Positions 36,172 to 45,129 are shown, numbered from the stretch's first letter. The stretch: DNA of 64,000 nt from Palsa-1392 sp036490335 (GCA_036490335.1 DASXEB010000023.1:124001-188000), one strand, 5' to 3'. Notes: generated from the letters alone by a model not told the origin. Made by a program: numbers and translations.

Positions 36172-37383
36172 TTAGAGGCTGTGACCTAGGTTATGACCGA
36201 CTTCACGCCGATCCATGGCGTTGATCTGGCCGTTCGCGAGAACGTCGGAACGGAAGTTCGAGTTGGTCACCGGTTGGCGCAGGTTGGAGTTGACGATGTT
36301 CTGATCGGTCTTATCCACCGTGCCGTTGCCGTCGACGTCACCGAGCAGGAAGCCGACTTGAGCGCTCGCTGAGGCGACTGTGTCTCCGCTGGTGTCATGC
36401 ACGCCCGTCAAAGTGACGGTGACGTTCTGCTGGTCGCAACTGCTATTATCGAGAGCAACAATGACGCTGCTGCCGCTGATTTTCATGGCAGTAATGCTGC
36501 CGCAGGTCGAGCTCGAACTGTCAACCGACGCGACGGTGCCGCCGGAGAAGTTGAAGACGATGTTGGCCGGACCTTTGCGATCCTCAATGCCAGGCAGAGT
36601 GACATCGAACTTGCCGTAGCCGCCATCCGTCTTGCGCGAACCCGTGCTGCTCAAGGCGAAGACGCCGCCGCCAGCGGTTCCTTCGACGCCCATCGAGAAG
36701 TCATAAGGAAATCCCTGTTCGGTGCACGATGCGAAATCCTCACTGAAGAAGTTGCTGTTCCAGTAAGCATTCTGATCGTTGCCCGGAGGCATCCCGATGG
36801 CGTTCGCGCCGCTGGTCGTTGATACAAACGAGCGCCCCGTTTCACTGTCTCCGATTGGGGTGACGTTGAGGAAGTAAGTGCCCGGGTTCAGAGTAGTGGT
36901 CAAGCCGGTAACTTCGATTTCGTATTCGTTGAAGCCGAAACCGGAGCGACCGGTCGCGGTCACATTTGGCGTTGAAGTCATGCCGTGGGCGACCAGTGTG
37001 CCACCGTTGCCATCAGAGATTCCCTGACGAATCTCCCACGTCGCGCCGGTGACGTTGGTATTCTCAAGGTTGTCCGAGAAAACGCCGGTGACATTCCATT
37101 GTCCCGCAGCCGCGGGAACGATGAAATCATCGTAGATGTTACTGTATTCACCCGCGCCGAGACTGTCGTTATTCTCGTTGGCGAGGCCGTTGACGCCGTC
37201 AAAATCGCCATTGTACCAAAGGGTATTGGCTGACAGTTTGAAGGCGGGTTGTGATCCGGCTGGAGGCAGGGAGCCTCGGGCCGTAGGTTGCGCTCCGCCG
37301 CTACCAGCACGCGCCGTGACAGCGAGTGGGATGGTTAACGCGGCAAGCGTGAGGACTGCTTTATGCAGGGTAGTTTTTTTCAT
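36172..37383 (-). CDS. Secreted protein with dockerin-like C-terminus (paralogue 1)
   Basis: A 403-residue product from the start at 37383 (a start two codons earlier is possible). A signal peptide (about 1-27, VLTLAALTIPLAVTARA) is followed by a large beta-rich domain (about 45-230) with GEYSNIYDDFIVP and TATWEIRQGIS-like strands. Next comes a beta module (about 235-345) beginning STGSRKTDGGYGKFDV, with two Cys-containing segments. The end resembles a type I dockerin: GDVDGNGTVDKTDQNIVNSNL and then GQINAMDRREVGHNLGHSL. The second paralogue shares the last ~165 residues. Calcium-dependent docking is inferred only from the loop pattern. Confidence 0.7.
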   Translation of the reverse strand: MKKTTLHKAVLTLAALTIPLAVTARAGSGGAQPTARGSLPPAGSQPAFKLSANTLWYNGDFDGVNGLANENNDSLGAGEYSNIYDDFIVPAAAGQWNVTGVFSDNLENTNVTGATWEIRQGISDGNGGTLVAHGMTSTPNVTATGRSGFGFNEYEIEVTGLTTTLNPGTYFLNVTPIGDSETGRSFVSTTSGANAIGMPPGNDQNAYWNSNFFSEDFASCTEQGFPYDFSMGVEGTAGGGVFALSSTGSRKTDGGYGKFDVTLPGIEDRKGPANIVFNFSGGTVASVDSSSSTCGSITAMKISGSSVIVALDNSSCDQQNVTVTLTGVHDTSGDTVASASAQVGFLLGDVDGNGTVDKTDQNIVNSNLRQPVTNSNFRSDVLANGQINAMDRREVGHNLGHSL

Positions 37384-37509
37384 GATCATTATTTGAGCCG
37401 GAGACGGGAGCTCCTGTCAAGCCTTTTCGAAAGATTCGTTTCTTTTTTAATCCGTCGCGCCGGCCAAGATCGGATGGAACAATCTCGAACGGACCCCGGG
37501 ATTTCCGGC

Positions 37510-38736
37510 CTAGAGGCTGTGACCGAGGTTGTGGCTGACTTCGCGCCGATCCATCGCGTTGATCTGTCCGTTCGCGAGCACATCGGAGCGGAAGTTGGAA
37601 TCGGTCACCGGCTGCCCCAGGTTCGAATTCACGATTGATATGTCGGTGCCGTCGACCGTGCCGTCGTTGTTCACATCGCCGAGGAGGAAACCGACCATCG
37701 CGCTCGCTGTCGCGAGGGTATTGCCGCTCGTGTCGTGCACACCATTTAACGTCACGGTCACCGTCTGCTGATCGCAAACGTCGTTATCAAGCTGCACGAT
37801 CACTGAGTTACCAACGATCTTGACGTTCGTGATATCGCCGCAGGTCGAGCTCGAGCTATTGACCGACATCACGTTGCCCGAAAAGTTGAAGACGATATCT
37901 GCCGGCCCTTCCCGATCCTCGATCCCGGGCAACGGCACATCGAATTTCCCGTAGCTGCCGCTCACCTTGCGCGACGCCGTGCTCATAAGCGTAAGGCTGC
38001 TCCCATTCGTGCCCCGGATTAACCAGTTGCCGGAAAGGCCGAACTTCTGCACCCGGCCGAGGACGTCGTTATTCCCGAGCTGATTGTAATCGACCTGCGA
38101 CCCGTCGCTCATCGACGCAGCCCAACTGTGGCCGCGCGCCGTCGTCTCATCGAGCGCCTCGATATAATTCACATCGTTCGAGACCGCCGGCGTCACGTCT
38201 CCAATAAAGAAGCTCGTCCCCGCGGGACCGATCACGACCGGTGGATCAAACGTGTAGGTCACGAACCTGTCGGTGTTCGCGTTTTGAATCGTGCCGTCGA
38301 TCGAGGCGATCAGGACGGCGTCGTTCGGCCTCCCGTCATTATCCGGATCGTTCCAGATCCCGATGGTCACCGGCAGGCCGTTCAAACGCCTGGCCGACGT
38401 TCGATTGCCCCGCGTGCCCCACGCGATCTGGATCGCGCTGATTTGCTCGCCGCCGGTCACGACGTTGAACTGGTTAAACCACGCCGCCGATGCCGTGTCC
38501 CGGTGCGGCAAGCCGAATGAAACCGCGTCTTCCGAGGTGCCGTCGTCCCACTCGTAAGTGGAGTCGTCGAGCATCTGCGGGAAGATGTGAAACGGATTGC
38601 GCGCGTCGCTGGAAACACCTTGCTTGCCTCTGGCGGAGGAAAAGTTCAGTGGGCCACCTGCGCGCGCAGTCAGGGTCAGCGCGGCCGTCAAGGCCAGCGC
38701 TGTGAGAGCTGCTTTTGGCAGGATTGTTTTGATCAT
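37510..38736 (-). CDS. Secreted protein with dockerin-like C-terminus (paralogue 2)
   Basis: A 408-residue product with a signal peptide (TALALTAALTLTARAGG). The N-terminal domain (about 45-235) differs from that of its neighbour: DDSTYEWDDGTSEDAVSFGLP, then RNTSARRLNGLPV-like and GTSFFIGDVTP strands. The C-terminal ~165 residues are nearly the same as in the next gene, including SRKVSGSYGKFDVPLPGIEDR, GDVNNDGTVDGTDISIVNSNL and INAMDRREVSHNLGHSL. This suggests duplication with domain shuffling. It is in the same direction with a 126-bp gap, so a shared transcript is possible. Confidence 0.7.
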   Translation of the reverse strand: MIKTILPKAALTALALTAALTLTARAGGPLNFSSARGKQGVSSDARNPFHIFPQMLDDSTYEWDDGTSEDAVSFGLPHRDTASAAWFNQFNVVTGGEQISAIQIAWGTRGNRTSARRLNGLPVTIGIWNDPDNDGRPNDAVLIASIDGTIQNANTDRFVTYTFDPPVVIGPAGTSFFIGDVTPAVSNDVNYIEALDETTARGHSWAASMSDGSQVDYNQLGNNDVLGRVQKFGLSGNWLIRGTNGSSLTLMSTASRKVSGSYGKFDVPLPGIEDREGPADIVFNFSGNVMSVNSSSSTCGDITNVKIVGNSVIVQLDNDVCDQQTVTVTLNGVHDTSGNTLATASAMVGFLLGDVNNDGTVDGTDISIVNSNLGQPVTDSNFRSDVLANGQINAMDRREVSHNLGHSL

Positions 38737-38889
38737 GGCCGCGAGTAGGCGCGGTTCTCCCGCCTCCTGTCAAGATTTTTTCCCTTGCCAGAAAACCGCC
38801 TCGCCCGCCCAACCGCCGCGCACGAAGCGCGAAACAGAACCCGCGATTTTTTCAGTGCGCATCGCTCGTTCACGCATTACAACAGCGGC

Positions 38890-40437
38890 ATGTCCGCCAG
38901 GAAATCCCGCGCCGCACGCCTCGTCGCGTTGCCTCCGCGAGACCTTCAGGCTCCGGCCGCCCGCGCGCTCGCCCCTGCCGAGCGGCAATTGCATTTCGGC
39001 GAGCGCTGGCCGTACGCACCCGCGGTCGAGCAGAGCGATTACATCAAAATCAAGCCGCGCTATTCGCTCTTCATCGACGGCAAATTTCGCGCGTCGCATT
39101 CCGGCAAACATTTCCCATCGATCAACCCCGCGACCGAAGAACAGCTCGCCGAAATCGCCGAAGGCGACGCGCACGACATCGACCGCGCCGTCAAATCCGC
39201 CCGGCGCGCCTACGAAAAAGTCTGGCGCAAAATGCTCGGCCGCGAGCGCGGCAAATATCTCTTTCGCATCGCGCGCCTCATCCAGGAAAAATCCCGCGAG
39301 CTCGCCATCCTCGAAACGATCGACGGCGGCAAAACAATCAAGGAAAGCCGCGACATCGACCTCCCGCTCGTCGCCGCGCACTTCTTCTACTACGCCGGCT
39401 GGGCCGACAAACTCGACTACGCATTTCCCGGCCGGAAAGCGCGTTCGTTAGGCGTGGCCGGCCAGATCATCCCCTGGAATTTCCCGCTGCTCATGGCCGC
39501 CTGGAAACTCGCCCCCGCCCTCGCCGCCGGAAATTGCTGCGTCCTCAAACCGGCCGAGACCACCAGCATCACCGCGCTCCATCTCGCCGAAATTTTTCAG
39601 CAGGCCGAGCTCCCCGACGGCGTCGTCAACATCGTGACCGGCGCGCGCGCCACCGGCCAGGCCCTCGTCGATCACCCTGACGTGAACAAGATCGCCTTCA
39701 CCGGCTCGACCGCCGTCGGCAAAATGCTCACCCGCGCCGTCGCCGGCACAAAAAAACGCCTCACCCTCGAGCTCGGCGGCAAGGCCGCGAACATCATCTT
39801 TGAAGACGCCGCCATCGACCAGGCCGTCGAAGGAATCGTCAGCGGCATCTACTTTAATCAGGGCCACGTCTGCTGCGCCGGCTCGCGCCTCCTCGTGCAG
39901 GAAAGCGTTTTCGCGGCCGTCATCCGCAAACTGCGCGACCGCATCGCCACCCTGCGCGTTGGCAATCCGCTCGACAAAAACACCGACATCGGCGCGATCA
40001 ACTCCCGCATGCAGCTCGACAAAATCTGCGAGCTGGTCGAGAGCGGCGTGCAGCAAGGCGCCGAATTAGTGCAGCCGAAGAAGCGCCTCCCCGAGCGCGG
40101 CTATTGGTATCCGCCGAGCTTCTTCACCGGCGTCACCGCCTCCCACCGCATCGCGCAGGAAGAAATCTTCGGCCCCGTCCTCAGCGTCATGACCTTTCGC
40201 ACTCCGGAAGAAGCGATCGAGCGCGCGAACAACACCGCCTACGGCCTCAGCGCCGGCGTCTGGACCGACAAAGGCAGCAAGATTTTCAAGATCGTCAGCC
40301 AACTGCGGGCCGGCGTCGTCTGGGCCAACACCTACAACAAATTCGACCCGACCAGCCCCTTCGGCGGCTACAAGGAAAGCGGCTTCGGTCGCGAAGGCGG
40401 CCGCCACGGCCTGTTACCCTACCTCGAGTTGATTTAG
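38890..40437 (+). CDS. Aldehyde dehydrogenase family protein
   Basis: The start MSARKSRAAR at 38890 gives 515 residues; the frame upstream lacks family similarity. It has PWNFPLLMAAWKLAPALAAG, Glu294 in LELGGK and the catalytic pair in QGHVCCAGS (Cys328). FGPVLSVMTF and PFGGYKESGFGREGG follow. A basic N-terminal tail of ~60 residues precedes the catalytic domain. It may act on betaine, phenylacetaldehyde or simple aliphatic aldehydes; the substrate cannot be read. It is single and not beside an obvious pathway. It stops just before a 9-mer copy at 40440. Confidence 0.85.
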   Translation: MSARKSRAARLVALPPRDLQAPAARALAPAERQLHFGERWPYAPAVEQSDYIKIKPRYSLFIDGKFRASHSGKHFPSINPATEEQLAEIAEGDAHDIDRAVKSARRAYEKVWRKMLGRERGKYLFRIARLIQEKSRELAILETIDGGKTIKESRDIDLPLVAAHFFYYAGWADKLDYAFPGRKARSLGVAGQIIPWNFPLLMAAWKLAPALAAGNCCVLKPAETTSITALHLAEIFQQAELPDGVVNIVTGARATGQALVDHPDVNKIAFTGSTAVGKMLTRAVAGTKKRLTLELGGKAANIIFEDAAIDQAVEGIVSGIYFNQGHVCCAGSRLLVQESVFAAVIRKLRDRIATLRVGNPLDKNTDIGAINSRMQLDKICELVESGVQQGAELVQPKKRLPERGYWYPPSFFTGVTASHRIAQEEIFGPVLSVMTFRTPEEAIERANNTAYGLSAGVWTDKGSKIFKIVSQLRAGVVWANTYNKFDPTSPFGGYKESGFGREGGRHGLLPYLELI

Positions 40438-40494
40438 ACTCGTTAGGCAACTCCGCGCGACGCCATTAACCCGCCGGCCAGCCGCGCCGATTCG

Positions 40495-40731
40495 TTAGGC
40501 CTGCCCGTGATTTCCTTCAAGGAGGCCTCGGAAAGACAGATCTTCATCCAGGTCGGGCCAGTGCAATCCAAAAGGCGAGACCTCGATATTATTGAGCTGC
40601 GCCGGAGTGCCACGGGCAAGGCGCGGATTCTCGGCCACCGCGAAGCGCAACTCGGCTCCGCTCTGCATTGAAACGACGATGAAACCTTCATCGAAGCGCG
40701 CGGACCGGGCGGTATCAGTCAAGGCGTTCAT
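40495..40731 (-). CDS. DUF2442-like small protein
   Basis: The start at 40731 gives 78 residues. The pattern SARFDEGFIVVSMQSGAELRFAV, then GTPAQLNNIEVSPFGLHWPDLDEDLSFRGLLEG, matches the DUF2442 family. These proteins often pair with DUF4160 partners, as here. The upstream DUF4160 gene overlaps it by 17 bp, indicating co-translation. Such pairs are suspected toxin-antitoxin or regulatory modules, which is unproven. Confidence 0.75.
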   Translation of the reverse strand: MNALTDTARSARFDEGFIVVSMQSGAELRFAVAENPRLARGTPAQLNNIEVSPFGLHWPDLDEDLSFRGLLEGNHGQA

Positions 40732-40948
40732 GCCACTTTTGAATGATAAGCTCCCGGTGGGTGCGAGCAAGCTCTTCCGCGCGGGACAACTCGCCGACTT
40801 TCAAGCCAACCGACTCACGCAGCTCGACCGCCGGCTCGACCTTGAAGACGGCTTCCCCGCCGCCATAGCGAACGTGGACATGAATCGGACGATGCTCATT
40901 GCTGTAGAAGAAAAATCGATAGCCCTCCTTCTCGAAAATCTTTGGCAT
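40715..40948 (-). CDS. DUF4160-like small protein
   Basis: A 77-residue product with the family block MPKIFEKEGYRFFFYSNEHRPIHVHV, then AVFKVEPAVELRESVGLKVGELSRAEELA and the closing WHERL. This matches DUF4160, commonly encoded just before DUF2442. The 17-bp overlap with the downstream DUF2442 gene supports a functional pair. The partner activity is not known. Confidence 0.78.
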   Translation of the reverse strand: MPKIFEKEGYRFFFYSNEHRPIHVHVRYGGGEAVFKVEPAVELRESVGLKVGELSRAEELARTHRELIIQKWHERLD

Positions 40949-41064
40949 TCGCCAATATTGTCACACGGCTTCGGAAAGCGAGCTCTTTAGCCTAACGAGA
41001 ATAAGATTCCCGCCAGAACCGAGTCCCGGGATTCGGAAAGCCAGCCTTTGCTCGTTAGGCCAGC

Positions 41065-41484
41065 CTAACGAACCGGCTTCGCTGCCGCCGTCAACACCAC
41101 CTCGCGCGGCTTGGCCGTCGCGTGCTGCACCTTGATCCGCCACTTGTCGCCGACCGAAGTCTTGAACGCCGGCCGCAGCTCGGCCGGCTTCGCCCCCGCC
41201 ACCTTCACCCCCTGCGCCTCGAGCACGACGTCGCCCACCTCCAGACCCGCCTTCGCCGCGGGCGAATTCGGCACCACCGCCTGCACCTTGATCGAACGCA
41301 CCACCGGATGAAAAAATCCATCCGCATCCACATTCAACGTCAACCCAAACCAGCCATCGCTCGCGGCCGCATCAACCAGCGAAACCGCTCCTGAAAGCAG
41401 GAGGAATAAGCCGACGACGCACAACGCAATTCCGAAACGACGAAGATCGCTGCAAGCGAACGAGCCTCGACGCGAATGCATCAT
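41065..41484 (-). CDS. PDZ-domain membrane-anchored protein
   Basis: The 139-residue protein has a basic N-terminus, one hydrophobic anchor (about 16-40, FGIALCVVGLFLLLSGAVSLV) and a single PDZ domain (about 60-135) with VVPNSPAAKAGLEVGDVVLEAQGVKV. It is likely periplasmic and anchored, but no protease domain is attached. A 9-mer copy lies at the stop and another just beyond. Its start overlaps the stop of the small gene upstream (ATGA). Confidence 0.72.
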   Translation of the reverse strand: MMHSRRGSFACSDLRRFGIALCVVGLFLLLSGAVSLVDAAASDGWFGLTLNVDADGFFHPVVRSIKVQAVVPNSPAAKAGLEVGDVVLEAQGVKVAGAKPAELRPAFKTSVGDKWRIKVQHATAKPREVVLTAAAKPVR

Positions 41485-41723
41485 CAGGCTGATGGGCTGG
41501 ACGGCGCACCGTTTGCGCCCGCCAGTTTGCTCACCGATTCGTGATCGAAAAGCGTCGGAGTGCCATGGGGATCGATATAAACCGCGAGCCCGCCCCGGAA
41601 AACGAGCGCCGTGGGATGATCGACCGTGATCCGCGTCCCACTCACCAGCTCGACTGCAAAAGCCTGGAACGGCACCCGCCGGGAAAACGCCCTCACACTC
41701 CGTTCAAAGCTCTCCGGCTCCAT
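41484..41723 (-). CDS. Conserved small cytosolic protein
   Basis: A 79-residue protein with SFERSVRAFSRRVPFQAFAVELVSG, then DHPTALVFRGGLAVYIDPHG and FDHESVSKL. I recognise this as a common short family of unknown function in soil bacteria. It has no signal peptide. It overlaps the PDZ gene, so co-expression is probable. Confidence 0.6.
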   Translation of the reverse strand: MEPESFERSVRAFSRRVPFQAFAVELVSGTRITVDHPTALVFRGGLAVYIDPHGTPTLFDHESVSKLAGANGAPSSPSA

Positions 41724-41771
41724 GCTCGAAATAATCGCAGACGCGCGCGGCCATGTCGAGCGCGGCCCACT

Positions 41772-42497
41772 TCACTTCGCCGGCGGCGGCGCGCCTTTGT
41801 CCGGCGGAATGTCGCCGCTCGAACTATGACCGTGCGGCGGGAAGGCGCCGATGAGATAGCGCGCCCGCGGCGTCTCATTGCCCGGTTGCGTGCTTGGGAA
41901 TTGCAGGCGGGCTGCGTTTTGGATCGTGAGGCAATTGCGATAAAGCGTGTTCGCGTCGGTCGTGTTCACCGACGTTATCCCGGGACCCTGCGACTTGCTA
42001 TTTTCCTGGTCGAGATCAGCTCCCGTGAGCGTGCCGATCGCGCCGCTCAACGCTGTCGTCTCCGCCGTCGTCCAGCCTTCCGCGCCGAGCTGAGCGGCAT
42101 AAGTTCCGAGGCTCGCCAGAATAATTTTCGCCCGCTTCACCTCTTCATCCAACCCCTGGGGCTCGTGCTCCCCGACCTGAAACGCCTCGTGCAGCAGCGG
42201 ATCGTTGCCGCGAAACGCCAGACTGGCCGTGCGCCGCGCCCCGCTCATCAGCCGCAGCATTTCCACCAAAGCGCCGTTCTGTTCCTTCGTCAGGATCGCG
42301 GTCGCGCCCGCCTGGAGCGCCTTCCCGGCCGGTCCGCCGCCCACCTTCGTCACGAGAGTGGAAAAAGCGGTCGCAAAACCGGTTGGCAACCGCGCCGCCA
42401 CCGGCGGCCCGACCGTCGCATCGGTAAGGGCGGCATTGATCTTCCCGGCCTGGGTGATGAGGAGTGCGATCGGAAACTTGAAAGCGCGTTCGGACAT
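41772..42497 (-). CDS. Hypothetical protein
   Basis: The start MSERAFKFPIALLITQAG at 42497 gives 241 residues. The sequence is helical and alanine/glycine-rich up to about residue 150, with PPVAARLPTGFATAFSTLVTKVGG and then GALVEMLRLMSGARR. After that it becomes polar, with a proline-rich C-terminus (SSSGDIPPDKGAPPPAK). No signal peptide, membrane span or known domain was seen. In overall style it resembles the hypothetical gene at 4622, without clear shared motifs. Confidence 0.5.
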   Translation of the reverse strand: MSERAFKFPIALLITQAGKINAALTDATVGPPVAARLPTGFATAFSTLVTKVGGGPAGKALQAGATAILTKEQNGALVEMLRLMSGARRTASLAFRGNDPLLHEAFQVGEHEPQGLDEEVKRAKIILASLGTYAAQLGAEGWTTAETTALSGAIGTLTGADLDQENSKSQGPGITSVNTTDANTLYRNCLTIQNAARLQFPSTQPGNETPRARYLIGAFPPHGHSSSGDIPPDKGAPPPAK

Positions 42498-42685
42498 GAT
42501 GAATTCCTTTTTTTTCGGTGACGCGCCGACTGTGGAAAAACGGCCGCGACCTGACAAGCAAAATTATTCATTGGCAAAGAATCGCCTTTTTCCAAGCTCC
42601 AGGTCTCCCGGCGCTGGCGCATCACCTAACGAGTGAAGGACCGGAAATGGAATCGACCGAACGGGCTTGTGAATCGCCGGGCAGG

Positions 42686-42886
42686 TTCTGTTTTGGGGCG
42701 GGCCGGGATGGTTGGGTGGCGGGCCGAGGTTGTTGCCTGCCGGGCGCGTCCTGTTCGGCGGCGGGCGGGGGTTGTTTGGGCGCGGGCGCGTTCTGTTTTG
42801 GCGCGGGCCGAAGTTGTGGCGCGCGGGGCGGAAGCGGTTTTGGCGCGGGCGAGGGGAGTTTTTTCGCGGGCGCGGACGGGGCGGGG
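42686..42886. repeat. Degenerate 21-bp tandem repeat, about 9 units
   Basis: The region repeats a unit like TTCTGTTTTGGCGCGGGCCGA at 21-bp spacing. In one + frame it encodes FCFGAGR-type heptapeptides, in the minus frame TxxARxx heptapeptides. It lies just after the stop of the minus-strand membrane protein gene (42889), in the 390-bp gap to the hypothetical gene at 42497. The remaining gap (42498-42685) shows only a variant 9-mer near 42624. Neither frame has a convincing start, so I treat it as non-coding. Confidence 0.6.
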
Positions 42887-42888
42887 AG

Positions 42889-43974
42889 TTACGCGGGTTT
42901 TTTTGTGTCCAAATAGAGGACGACGAAGATGGCGGCGAGCCAGCCGCGCAGGACGGCGTTGACGAGGCTGCTCAGCGCGGTGGTGACGATGGTGGAGAGG
43001 TCGAGGGTGTTGGTGGTGGCCATGGCCTGGAGGAGGGGGAGGGCTTGTTCGACGGTGGTAATGCCGCGCATGCGCCAAAGCAGGGCCGGGAGCTCGATGG
43101 CGACGTTTAATCCGAGGATGAGAAGGAGCCAGACGGAGGCGATGAGGGCGCCACGCCAAAGGGGCCGCTGGAGGTAGGGCCGGTCGGTGCCGCCGCGGGC
43201 GAGGTCTTTGCTCTCGCGCAGGGCGTCCATCATTTCGCCGCTGCCGAGGGCGGCCGATTGCTGCCAGAAGAGGAAGTTGATGAACAATCGCGCGACCATG
43301 TAGAGGGCGAAAAGGAGGAGGAGGAGGGCGATCAGGATGCCGCCGAGCGAGCCCCCGGCCGCGGTCGAGAAGGCGAGGAGGCAGGGGACGAGGGTCCAGA
43401 GAAAATAGCTGCCGTAGACGATCAGGCCGAGGACGAACATGCGGGTCCAGAGCGGTTTTGCGCGGGCGAGGAGGTCGCGCAGGCCGGGGGCGCGCCCGGC
43501 GAAGAGGTCGGCGGCGAGGAGTTGCATGGCGGCGAGGGAAAACGGCCACGCGATGATGAGGGCCATGAGGCTGAGAAAGGCGATGACGACGGCGGCGATG
43601 AGGGTCGGGCTCGGTTTGCCGTTGGCCGGCATTTCGAGGAAGGGGGCGGCCATTTGGAGGATGAAGGAGGGGAGGGAGACGAGCGCGGCGATGAGGAAGA
43701 ATCGGCCGAAGCCGTGCCGGTAAACGCGCCAGCTCTCCGCCACGATCTGGCCGAAGGTCATGTGCCTAACGAGTAAAGGAGGGGCGGCCGCGGGCGCGAC
43801 GTCGTCGGCGAAAACTTCGGGGAGCTGGCCGGCCGGGAACCAGCGGTCGTTGTCCGCTTCGCGGATTTCGTTCTCGCGAATGAGCCGGCCGTCCTGTCGC
43901 CAGGCGCGGAGTTCGTCGGCGTCGACCGGGCCGTATTCGCGCCCCTGCACGCGGACAATCCATTCTTCGGGCAT
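42889..43974 (-). CDS. GYF_2 (DUF4339)-domain multi-pass membrane protein
   Basis: The 361-residue protein starts with a GYF_2 module (about 1-60): EEWIVRVQGREYGPVDADELRAW and DDRWFPAGQL-like. It then has several hydrophobic segments (about 95-120, 130-160, 190-215, 220-255, 280-305 and 335-355) like the DUF975/glycerophosphoryl-type membrane proteins. The domain pair is common in Planctomycetes and Verrucomicrobia. Function is unknown; a sensor or transport-related role is conjecture. The sequence around 43300 on the + strand is purine-rich, reflecting Leu-rich coding. Confidence 0.7.
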   Translation of the reverse strand: MPEEWIVRVQGREYGPVDADELRAWRQDGRLIRENEIREADNDRWFPAGQLPEVFADDVAPAAAPPLLVRHMTFGQIVAESWRVYRHGFGRFFLIAALVSLPSFILQMAAPFLEMPANGKPSPTLIAAVVIAFLSLMALIIAWPFSLAAMQLLAADLFAGRAPGLRDLLARAKPLWTRMFVLGLIVYGSYFLWTLVPCLLAFSTAAGGSLGGILIALLLLLFALYMVARLFINFLFWQQSAALGSGEMMDALRESKDLARGGTDRPYLQRPLWRGALIASVWLLLILGLNVAIELPALLWRMRGITTVEQALPLLQAMATTNTLDLSTIVTTALSSLVNAVLRGWLAAIFVVLYLDTKKPA

Positions 43975-44100
43975 CGGGCAATTAACCGCGAATCGGGCGA
44001 TTGACTAGGGGGGAGGGGTTTTTCGGGCGGGATTTCGGCGCGGGATCAGGCGGCGTCGACACGGCCGCGGCAGGCGCGGGAGGGTTGGCGTCGGCAATCG

Positions 44101-44118
44101 CCTCTATATATATAGAGG
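44101..44118 (+). promoter_or_regulatory. Perfect 18-bp palindrome over the start of the exonuclease gene
   Basis: CCTCTATATATATAGAGG is a perfect inverted repeat ending two bases before the GTG start at 44120. The GAGG that would serve as the ribosome binding site is its right arm, so folding of the mRNA would hide it. It could be a thermosensitive or protein-bound translation control element, or a DNA operator. The AT core stands out in GC-rich DNA. Confidence 0.5.
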
Positions 44119-44119
44119 G

Positions 44120-45031
44120 GTGAAGCTGCTCCTGGTTGATGGTCACTATTACGTTTACCGCTCTTATTTCGCGATCCTCCATCTCTCCAACTCCCGCGGC
44201 GAACCGACGAACGCGATCTACGGTTTCACGAAATCGCTCCGCCTGATGCTCAAGCACGTGCAGCCCGATCTCGCGGCCGTGATGTGGGACCTCGGGCTCC
44301 CGACCCGGCGGACGGAGTTGCAGCCTAATTACAAGGTGACGCGCAAGGAAATGCCGGAGCGCATGCTGCCGCAGATCGATTACATCCAAAAGCTGATGCC
44401 GATCCTGGGTTTCAAAAACATCGCGCTGCCCAACACGGAGGCGGACGACTTGATGGGTTGCTACGCGATGCGCGCGCGCGAACGCGGCATCGAGACGATC
44501 CTGGCGACGAACGACAAGGATCTGTATCAGCTCGTGGATGAGAAGGTGAAGATCTACACGACTACGAAGGCCGATCTTGCGTCGCCGAAGGACGCGTTCG
44601 CGCTGCTCGGCGAAGAGGAGGTGACGAAGAAGTGGGACGTTCCGCCGTCGCGAATCGGCGATGTGCTCGCGATCTCGGGCGATGCGGTCGATAACATTCC
44701 CGGCGCCGGAATGGGTCGCAAGACGGCGGCGAAGTTGATCGCGGAATTCGGCAGTCTCGACGCGCTGCTTGCGAATCTCGACCAGGTCAAAACGCCGAAG
44801 ACGCGCGAAAAGCTGACTGCGGCGCGGGAGCGGATTTTGCAGAACCGCAAAATGGTCGAGCTCGATTGCGAGACGGCGCTGCCGGTCCCGATCGAGGAGC
44901 TGCGAATCACTCCCGATTATCCGGCGTTGATCGACGCGCTGGAGAAGTGCGAGTTCAAGTCGCTCCTGCAGGACGTGCGCGACGAGGCCGCCCGCGCCGG
45001 GACGCAAAGGCAGGGCGAGCTTTTGCTCTGA
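44120..45031 (+). CDS. Stand-alone 5'-3' exonuclease (PolA N-terminal domain type)
   Basis: The 303-residue protein has the length of the isolated exonuclease domain of DNA polymerase I, without the polymerase part. Motifs are LLLVDGHYYVYRSYFA near the start, MWDLGLPTRRTELQPNYK, EADDLMGCYA, ATNDKDLYQLV and ISGDAVDNIPGAGMGRKTA with the H2TH region. It probably removes RNA primers or flaps. The GTG start at 44120 has a palindromic leader. No gene for a polymerase I lies in this window. Confidence 0.92.
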   Translation: MKLLLVDGHYYVYRSYFAILHLSNSRGEPTNAIYGFTKSLRLMLKHVQPDLAAVMWDLGLPTRRTELQPNYKVTRKEMPERMLPQIDYIQKLMPILGFKNIALPNTEADDLMGCYAMRARERGIETILATNDKDLYQLVDEKVKIYTTTKADLASPKDAFALLGEEEVTKKWDVPPSRIGDVLAISGDAVDNIPGAGMGRKTAAKLIAEFGSLDALLANLDQVKTPKTREKLTAARERILQNRKMVELDCETALPVPIEELRITPDYPALIDALEKCEFKSLLQDVRDEAARAGTQRQGELLL

Positions 45032-45129
45032 GGCGAAAGGGCGAAAAGAAAATCGAACTTCGCGCGCGTTTGGTTGAACGGCCCGCGAGCGCCGCGGTCT
45101 AATTCCTCGGTTAAGGCGATTCGGGTGGC

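Noticed and set aside
42626..43549. Minus-strand frame through the 21-bp array and the membrane protein gene
   Set aside because: It is out of frame with the better-supported GYF_2 protein and is almost only Arg, Pro and Ala.
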